Source of the DNA: Brachybacterium sp. FME24
GTDB lineage: Bacteria; Actinomycetota; Actinomycetes; Actinomycetales; Dermabacteraceae
Reading direction: 5' to 3'
DNA length: 64,000 nucleotides
Assembly: GCF_014897705.1 (NCBI RefSeq)
Contig: NZ_JABUXV010000012.1
Span: forward strand, 121,200 to 185,199
The position numbers and the translations under genes were made by a program. Shown here piece after piece: positions 59,748-64,000 of the stretch. The notes beneath the pieces were generated by a model that did no database searches, was not told the DNA's origin, and saw only the letters and a program-made list of their open reading frames with translations. How positions within the stretch are numbered: position 1 is the first letter of the stretch; each line of letters opens with the position of its first letter.

Positions 59748-60973
59748 GCCAGGACCTCCCACGCGGTGGTGAACATATCGTCGGCGCCGAAGTTCCCGCT
59801 CTTCAGGGCGAGGGCCACCGCGGTGCCGCCCGACTCCGTGAGGGACCAGCACACACCCGGGGCGATCTCGGGGCCGATGCGCAGCGCGGTGGCACCGAGC
59901 GCGCCGACCACGGCGCCGCTGGACTCGCCGCCGGCGACGATCAGCGCCCTGCTCCGCCCGGAGTCCACGAGCTGCGCGGCGACCGCGGCGATCACGGCCT
60001 CCACGGTCGCGGCGGGATCGAGTCCCTCGACGGGCGAGAGCACGTCCTCGCGGGTGCGAGCGGCGCAGACCACGGGGATCGCCTGCTCCGTCTGCTCATC
60101 GATCCACGCGACGATGCGCTGCGCCGTGGCGGCGGGGTCCGCTGCGGCAGCGGGGACGTCGATCACGTGCACGGGCTGCGTGCGTGAAGCGTGCTCGATC
60201 TGGGCGAGGCTCTGAGCGGAGACGCTCCCGCACAGCACTGCGCGCCGGCCCGCCGTCGGGGCCTGCCAGTCGTCGACCTCGCCGGCGGGCCCGGGGATGC
60301 CGAGAGCCAGCCCGGACCCGCCGGAGACGAGCACGTTCCCGGCCACGGCCGCCCCGATCGTGCGCAGGTCCTCCTCGTTCTCGGTGTCCAGGACGATGTA
60401 GGGCGAATCGGTCGCTTCCAGAGCCTCCCGCAGTGCGGTGGCGCCGCGCAGGATCTGCTCCCGATGGATCTCGGCGACCGCGTGCACGGTCTGCGGGCGG
60501 AGCAGATCCGCGACCCGGGAGCGGGTCATGGGAGTGAGGGGGTGGTGTCGCATCGAGGAGTTCTCCAGCAGCTTCTCACCCACGTGGAGCAGGCCCTCGC
60601 GCACCCTGCGACCATTGGCCGGCAGGGAGGGGACCACCACGCAGCGTGAGGACCCGAGCAGATCGAGCGCCGCATCGAGCACGGGGCCGATGTTGCCGCG
60701 GTCAGTGGAGTCGAAGGTGGAGCAGTACTTCACGTAGAAGCGGTCAGCGCCCCAGCCACGGAGCCGGGTCAGCGCCGCATGCGAGCGGTCCACGGCATCG
60801 GCGACCTCTGCGGTGCGGGTCTTTAGCGCGACCACCACGGCGTCCACGGTGCTGAGCTGCTCGGCCGTGAGCTCGGCATCCTCGATCGTGACCACCACGC
60901 GGTGGCCGGAGGCGCGCAGCATCATCGCGAGATCCGTCGCCCCTGTGAAGTCATCGGCCACTGCTGCGAGCAT
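59744..60973 (-). CDS. otnK: 3-oxo-tetronate kinase (DUF1537 family), cassette 2
   Basis: 409-residue second OtnK copy. Landmarks are LAAVADDFTGATDLAMML, FYVKYCSTFDSTDRGNIGPV, RCVVVPSLPANGRRVREGLLHV, ALIVAGGESSGAVVGALG and LALKSGNFGADDMF. The ATG at 60973 has GAGGGG six bases upstream. It leads the operon otnK-otnC-deoR and is divergent from the SAF-domain dehydrogenase and MatC permease, which probably supply its substrate. Confidence 0.85.
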   Translation of the reverse strand: MLAAVADDFTGATDLAMMLRASGHRVVVTIEDAELTAEQLSTVDAVVVALKTRTAEVADAVDRSHAALTRLRGWGADRFYVKYCSTFDSTDRGNIGPVLDAALDLLGSSRCVVVPSLPANGRRVREGLLHVGEKLLENSSMRHHPLTPMTRSRVADLLRPQTVHAVAEIHREQILRGATALREALEATDSPYIVLDTENEEDLRTIGAAVAGNVLVSGGSGLALGIPGPAGEVDDWQAPTAGRRAVLCGSVSAQSLAQIEHASRTQPVHVIDVPAAAADPAATAQRIVAWIDEQTEQAIPVVCAARTREDVLSPVEGLDPAATVEAVIAAVAAQLVDSGRSRALIVAGGESSGAVVGALGATALRIGPEIAPGVCWSLTESGGTAVALALKSGNFGADDMFTTAWEVLA

Positions 60974-61093
60974 GCCGTCCCCTCTCTGCCGGCCCGTGCC
61001 GGAAGTGCGCTCCGCGCGGGCCGGGTCGGCCACGCCGTGTCTCAGGGATCCTCTCACAGACGCACGGATCAGTGTGAATCGATGGTGCGATAG

Positions 61094-61123
61094 TTGACAA
61101 AGATGGAAACTCTGGCATTGTTA
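61094..61123 (+). promoter_or_regulatory. Promoter of the SAF dehydrogenase/MatC operon
   Basis: TTGACA (61094-61099) and TTGTTA (61118-61123) are 18 bases apart, 38 bases before the dehydrogenase start. The -35 is a perfect consensus. It lies in the 187-base divergent region that also serves the otnK operon. No clear operator palindrome was seen there. Confidence 0.5.
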
Positions 61124-61160
61124 TCCCGGTCTGATCCACCCACCACGACAGTGAGGGCCG

Positions 61161-62528
61161 ATGGTGCTCCTTCCACATCCCGACCGTGCCAGGTCTCCGA
61201 TTCGCATCGCGCTCACGGGCGCCAACGGCGGCTACGGGCGAACATTCCTTGCCCAGCTCGCCTCCACCCCGGAGATCCTTCCCGCCGTGCTCGTCGATCC
61301 GGACCTCGACGGTGTCTTCGCCATGCTCGAGGACCTTGGGCTCGCCGGGCGTGCCACCGTCTCCGACACCCCCGAGCGGACCGCGCAGATCGTGGCCGAC
61401 GGCGGCATCGCCGTGGTCACCGCCGCGGACGGCATCGACTGGGACTCGCTCGACGTGCTTGTCGAAGCCTGCGGGAAGGTTCCCCACGGCACCGCGTACG
61501 CGGCCACCGCCCTCGAACGCTCCACCCACGTGGTGATGGTCAGCAAGGAGGTGGACACCGTCGCCGGCGTCGCCCTCCACACCCGGGCCGCGGCCGCGGG
61601 GCTCAGCTACCTGCCCGGGGACGGCGACCAGCCCGCGAACCTCCTGCGCCTGCTCGACTGGGTCGCAGCCGTGGGCCTCGACGTCGTCGCCATCGGCAAG
61701 GCAGGCGAGTACGACCTGCTCTTCGACCCGGCCAGCGGCACCGTCACCCAGGCCGACGAGACGATCGACGCCCCGCAGCTGCGAGAGCTTCTGCAACTCG
61801 GCGACGACGCGCGTGGCACCCTCGACGCCCGCGCCCGGGCCGTCGCCGCCCTGAAGCGCGCCGCCGCGGCGGACTCCTGCGAGATGACCGTTGTCGCCCA
61901 GCGCACCGCGACCGTCGCCGACGTCGAGGCCATGCACTACCCCGTCGCCCGCATCGACGAGCTCGCCGACATCTACGCCGCCCGCGAGCACGGCGGGATC
62001 CTCACGGCCGACGGAGCGGTGGACGTGTTCAGCGCTCTCCGCCTTCCCGGCGAGGCGAGCTTCGCCGGCGGCGTCTTCGCCGTGGTCCGCACCGGTGATC
62101 CCGTCACCTGGGAGGTGCTGCGCGGCAAGGGCCACGTGATCAGCCGCGACGGCCGATACGCCTGCCTCTACTGGCCCTACCACTACATGGGGGTGGAGAC
62201 GCCTCTGACGGTGCACGCCGCCATCGACCGCCGCTACTCCCCGGTGCCCCGGACGACCACCCTCCTCGCAGCACGCGCCCTGCGCGACCTGCCCGCCGGG
62301 ACCGAGCTGGCCGTCCACGGTCATCACCACGAGATCGACGGGGTCGCCCCGGTGATGCTCGACGCCACCACCGACGCGACCGCCTACTACCTCCTCGACG
62401 GAACCCGCCTGGTGCGTGACCTCCCCGCCGGCGCCCTCCTGCACGAGAGCGACGTCGAGGGCATCGACCCGCTCGCCCGCGACCTTCACCGCGAAGGCCG
62501 CGCCGTCACCACGACCACCAAGGAGTGA
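61161..62528 (+). CDS. NAD(P)-dependent homoserine dehydrogenase-like protein with SAF domain
   Basis: 455 residues. An N-terminal Rossmann domain opens with IRIALTGANGGYGRTFLAQL. The homoserine-dehydrogenase-like core includes HVVMVSKEVDTVAG and GLSYLPGDGDQPANLLRLLDW. A C-terminal SAF-type domain (about 360-455) contains TLLAARALRDLPAGTELAV and DLPAGALLHESDVEG. Such proteins (COG4091-like) are sometimes labelled flagellar FlgA because of the SAF domain. The context (divergent otnK/otnC, downstream MatC permease) points to oxidation of an imported C4 acid or its precursor. The exact reaction is unknown. Confidence 0.75.
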   Translation: MVLLPHPDRARSPIRIALTGANGGYGRTFLAQLASTPEILPAVLVDPDLDGVFAMLEDLGLAGRATVSDTPERTAQIVADGGIAVVTAADGIDWDSLDVLVEACGKVPHGTAYAATALERSTHVVMVSKEVDTVAGVALHTRAAAAGLSYLPGDGDQPANLLRLLDWVAAVGLDVVAIGKAGEYDLLFDPASGTVTQADETIDAPQLRELLQLGDDARGTLDARARAVAALKRAAAADSCEMTVVAQRTATVADVEAMHYPVARIDELADIYAAREHGGILTADGAVDVFSALRLPGEASFAGGVFAVVRTGDPVTWEVLRGKGHVISRDGRYACLYWPYHYMGVETPLTVHAAIDRRYSPVPRTTTLLAARALRDLPAGTELAVHGHHHEIDGVAPVMLDATTDATAYYLLDGTRLVRDLPAGALLHESDVEGIDPLARDLHREGRAVTTTTKE

Positions 62529-62532
62529 CGCG

Positions 62533-62604
62533 ATGACGCACCACACCCCCCGTCGGACGCCCCTGGCGCTCCGTCCCCGCACCACCCTGGAGCCTGCAAT
62601 ATGA
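62533..62604 (+). CDS. Possible 23-residue leader peptide before the permease
   Basis: A short frame MTHHTPRRTPLALRPRTTLE plus three residues runs from an ATG at 62533 to a stop that overlaps the permease start (ATGA at 62601-62604). Its position just after the dehydrogenase stop and coupling to the permease would fit a leader, but the composition (Arg/Pro/Thr) is also what random GC-rich DNA gives. Low confidence. Confidence 0.2.
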   Translation: MTHHTPRRTPLALRPRTTLEPAI

Positions 62605-63944
62605 GCATCGAGATCATCGCCCTGATCGGGCTGGTCGCCGTCTTCGCGATCTCGGCCCTGCGCAACGTCCACATGGGCGCGCTCGCACTCGTCTTCTCCT
62701 TCCTCATCGGCATTGGCCTGGTAGGGGAGAGTCTGGACGAGGTGCTCGGCGGGTTTCCTGTCGACGCCCTCATCATCCTGCTGGGCATCACCTACCTCTT
62801 CGGCCTCGCCCATGAGACCGGCACCATCGACTGGCTGGTGGATCGTTCGCTGGACCTGATCGGCAACCGGGTGGCACTGCTGCCCTGGGGCCTGTGGGCC
62901 ATTGCGACCTTGATCGCGTGCCTGGGCACCTCCCATGCGGCGTTCGCCGTGGTGCCGATCGCGATGACCCTCGCCCACAGCCACCGCATCAACTCCACGA
63001 TGATGGGCATCGCGATGAGCTCAGCCATCGTGGGCGGTGCACTTGCGCCCACCTCCATCGTGGGCATCACGGTGATGTCGGTGGCCCGCTCAGCCGACAT
63101 CCCCTACAACCCGGCCCTGATGTTCGTGCTGTCCATCGGCATCAACGCGCTCGTCGTCGCCGTCGCCTTCTTCATGTTCGGCGGCCGCGAGCTGATCCGC
63201 CGCACCCGGGAGGCCGGTGCCGGTGGCACCCCTGTTACGGCCGACGCCGACGGTTCCCTGGGAAGCGGCGGCGTCGCCGTGGCCCAGCAGGTCGACGCCC
63301 CGGGTAAGACGGCGCGCAAGACCCTGACCGCGATGCAGATCCTCGTCCTCGTGTCGATCCCGCTGCTGATCGTGTCGTTCTTCCTGCTCACCCTCGCCGA
63401 GGTGGACGTCAACCTCGGTGTGGTCGCCCTGGTCATCGCCGTGGCGATCGCACTGATCGATCCGCGCATCGGCAAGTCGGCGATGAAGCGGATCGACTGG
63501 AACACGATCCTGCTGCTCGGCGGCATCATCACCTATGTCAGCGTGCTCACCCGTCTCGGCGCGATCGACCAGCTCGGCGAGGCCGCCCGCTCCGTCAGCT
63601 CGCCTCTCGTCGCCGCTCTGGTGATCTGCGTGATCGCGGCGCTGGTCTCCGCCTTCGCCTCCACCATCGGCATCATCGGTGCGCTCGTGCCGCTCGCCGT
63701 GCCACTGCTGATTCCGGGTGGCGGCCTGGAGATGACCGGGTTCATCTACGCGCTCGCCATCTCCGCCTCCCTCGTGGACTGCGCCCCGTTCGGCACGACG
63801 GGGGCCACGATCGTGGCCTCCACCGTCGAGGAGCACCGTGCACGCGTGTACCGCAACCTCACCCGCTGGGGCCTGGCGATGGTCATCATCGGGCCAGTCG
63901 TCACGATCGCGACCATGGTGGTGCCGTTCGTCATCACCGGCTAG
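62601..63944 (+). CDS. MatC-type dicarboxylate/sugar-acid permease
   Basis: 447-residue membrane protein of the ion-transporter superfamily with a MatC-like N-terminus (IALIGLVAVFAISALRNVHMGALALVFSF; FPVDALIILLGITYLFGLAHETGTIDWLVDR). About eleven hydrophobic spans are present. A polar Gly/Ala-rich central loop lies near residues 205-235. The repeat-like motifs GTSHAAFAVVPIAMT and ASTIGIIGALVPLAV resemble the substrate-binding hairpins of this superfamily. It probably imports the acid handled by the adjacent dehydrogenase and otnK/otnC. GGAG precedes the ATG. Confidence 0.8.
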   Translation: MSIEIIALIGLVAVFAISALRNVHMGALALVFSFLIGIGLVGESLDEVLGGFPVDALIILLGITYLFGLAHETGTIDWLVDRSLDLIGNRVALLPWGLWAIATLIACLGTSHAAFAVVPIAMTLAHSHRINSTMMGIAMSSAIVGGALAPTSIVGITVMSVARSADIPYNPALMFVLSIGINALVVAVAFFMFGGRELIRRTREAGAGGTPVTADADGSLGSGGVAVAQQVDAPGKTARKTLTAMQILVLVSIPLLIVSFFLLTLAEVDVNLGVVALVIAVAIALIDPRIGKSAMKRIDWNTILLLGGIITYVSVLTRLGAIDQLGEAARSVSSPLVAALVICVIAALVSAFASTIGIIGALVPLAVPLLIPGGGLEMTGFIYALAISASLVDCAPFGTTGATIVASTVEEHRARVYRNLTRWGLAMVIIGPVVTIATMVVPFVITG

Positions 63945-64000
63945 ATGTGATGTCCAGGGAGGTTGGTCAGTCGAGTGACTGGTGGGTGGCCCCCGATAGC
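63945..64000. other. Window end, no feature recognised
   Basis: Fifty-six bases after the permease stop hold a short inverted repeat CAGTC-GAGT-GACTG (63969-63982) with no T-tract. No start codon with a ribosome-binding site can be assigned before the window ends. Confidence 0.3.

Noticed and set aside
63969..63982. CAGTC-GAGT-GACTG hairpin at the window end as a terminator
   Set aside because: Five-base arms without a T-tract are too weak to call.
1..64000. Search for tRNA, rRNA, insertion sequences, phage integrase or attachment sites
   Set aside because: No tRNA cloverleaf-like segment, transposase or integrase motifs, or long direct repeats were seen by eye; a tRNAscan/Infernal run would settle it.

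Overview
The window is GC-rich, densely packed bacterial DNA from an actinobacterium (Actinomycetota). The signs are strong G/C bias at third codon positions, many GTG starts, ATGA/GTGA stop-start overlaps, Tat-type lipoprotein signals on the binding proteins, and families common in that phylum (DUF2277, MmyB-type HTH regulators, ABC sugar importers without their own ATPase, GntR/LacI/DeoR/TetR local regulators). A Dermabacteraceae/Brachybacterium-like or related micrococcal organism would fit, but the genus is inference. I see no rRNA, tRNA, CRISPR array, IS element or replication origin. The region is a chain of regulated catabolic cassettes.

Layout. 1-1.2 kb: 3' end of a TRAP large permease, a CvpA-like protein and a DUF2277 protein. 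1.3-5.0 kb: four-gene osmoprotectant ABC importer. 5.4-7.1 kb: esterase divergent from a TetR regulator. 7.4-10.8 kb: a small unknown protein, then MarR plus a rifampin-phosphotransferase-like enzyme. 10.9-12.7 kb: MmyB-type regulator divergent from an SDR. 12.8-20 kb: first tetronate cassette (Zn-alcohol dehydrogenase, TRAP transporter, otnK, otnC) divergent from a FadR-type GntR gene, followed by a headless SDR remnant. 20.1-24.4 kb: exported PhoX/DUF839 protein, convergent with an exported phosphoesterase/beta-propeller protein. 22.3-34 kb: amino-sugar cassette (sulfatase, GH89 alpha-N-acetylglucosaminidase, SIS protein, BadF-type kinase) divergent from a GntR/UTRA regulator and an ABC importer, ending in a DUF6036-like remnant. 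34.6-36 kb: DHFR-family reductase and a Phd/VapC toxin-antitoxin pair. 36.1-42.5 kb: ABC importer plus esterase, divergent from two unknown proteins and a LacI regulator. 42.6-44.6 kb: enolase-superfamily remnant, a TetR regulator, a small membrane protein, and a sensor-kinase membrane domain without its kinase. 44.7-50.7 kb: LacI-controlled operon (GATase-like protein, DMT transporter, phosphotriesterase-like hydrolase, ribokinase) plus an M20 peptidase. 50.8-58.3 kb: DeoR regulator, ABC importer, class II ketose-bisphosphate aldolase, ADP-dependent sugar kinase and phosphomannose isomerase. 58.3-64 kb: second tetronate cassette (otnK, otnC, DeoR) divergent from a SAF-domain dehydrogenase and a MatC-type permease.

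How the genes work together. Most blocks pair an importer with one to four cytoplasmic enzymes and a local regulator, and several intergenic regions hold palindromes or phased repeats that look like operators. The two otnK/otnC cassettes should convert C4 sugar acids to DHAP, but each is paired with an unusual dehydrogenase and no otnI isomerase is present. The GH89/sulfatase block looks like intracellular processing of an imported, possibly sulfated, alpha-GlcNAc oligosaccharide. The aldolase/ADP-kinase/ManA block encodes a short route from mannose-6-P or fructose-6-P to triose phosphates. Three sugar ABC importers lack an ATPase, so a shared MsiK-type ATPase elsewhere is implied. Gene remnants at several cassette ends suggest repeated cassette replacement.
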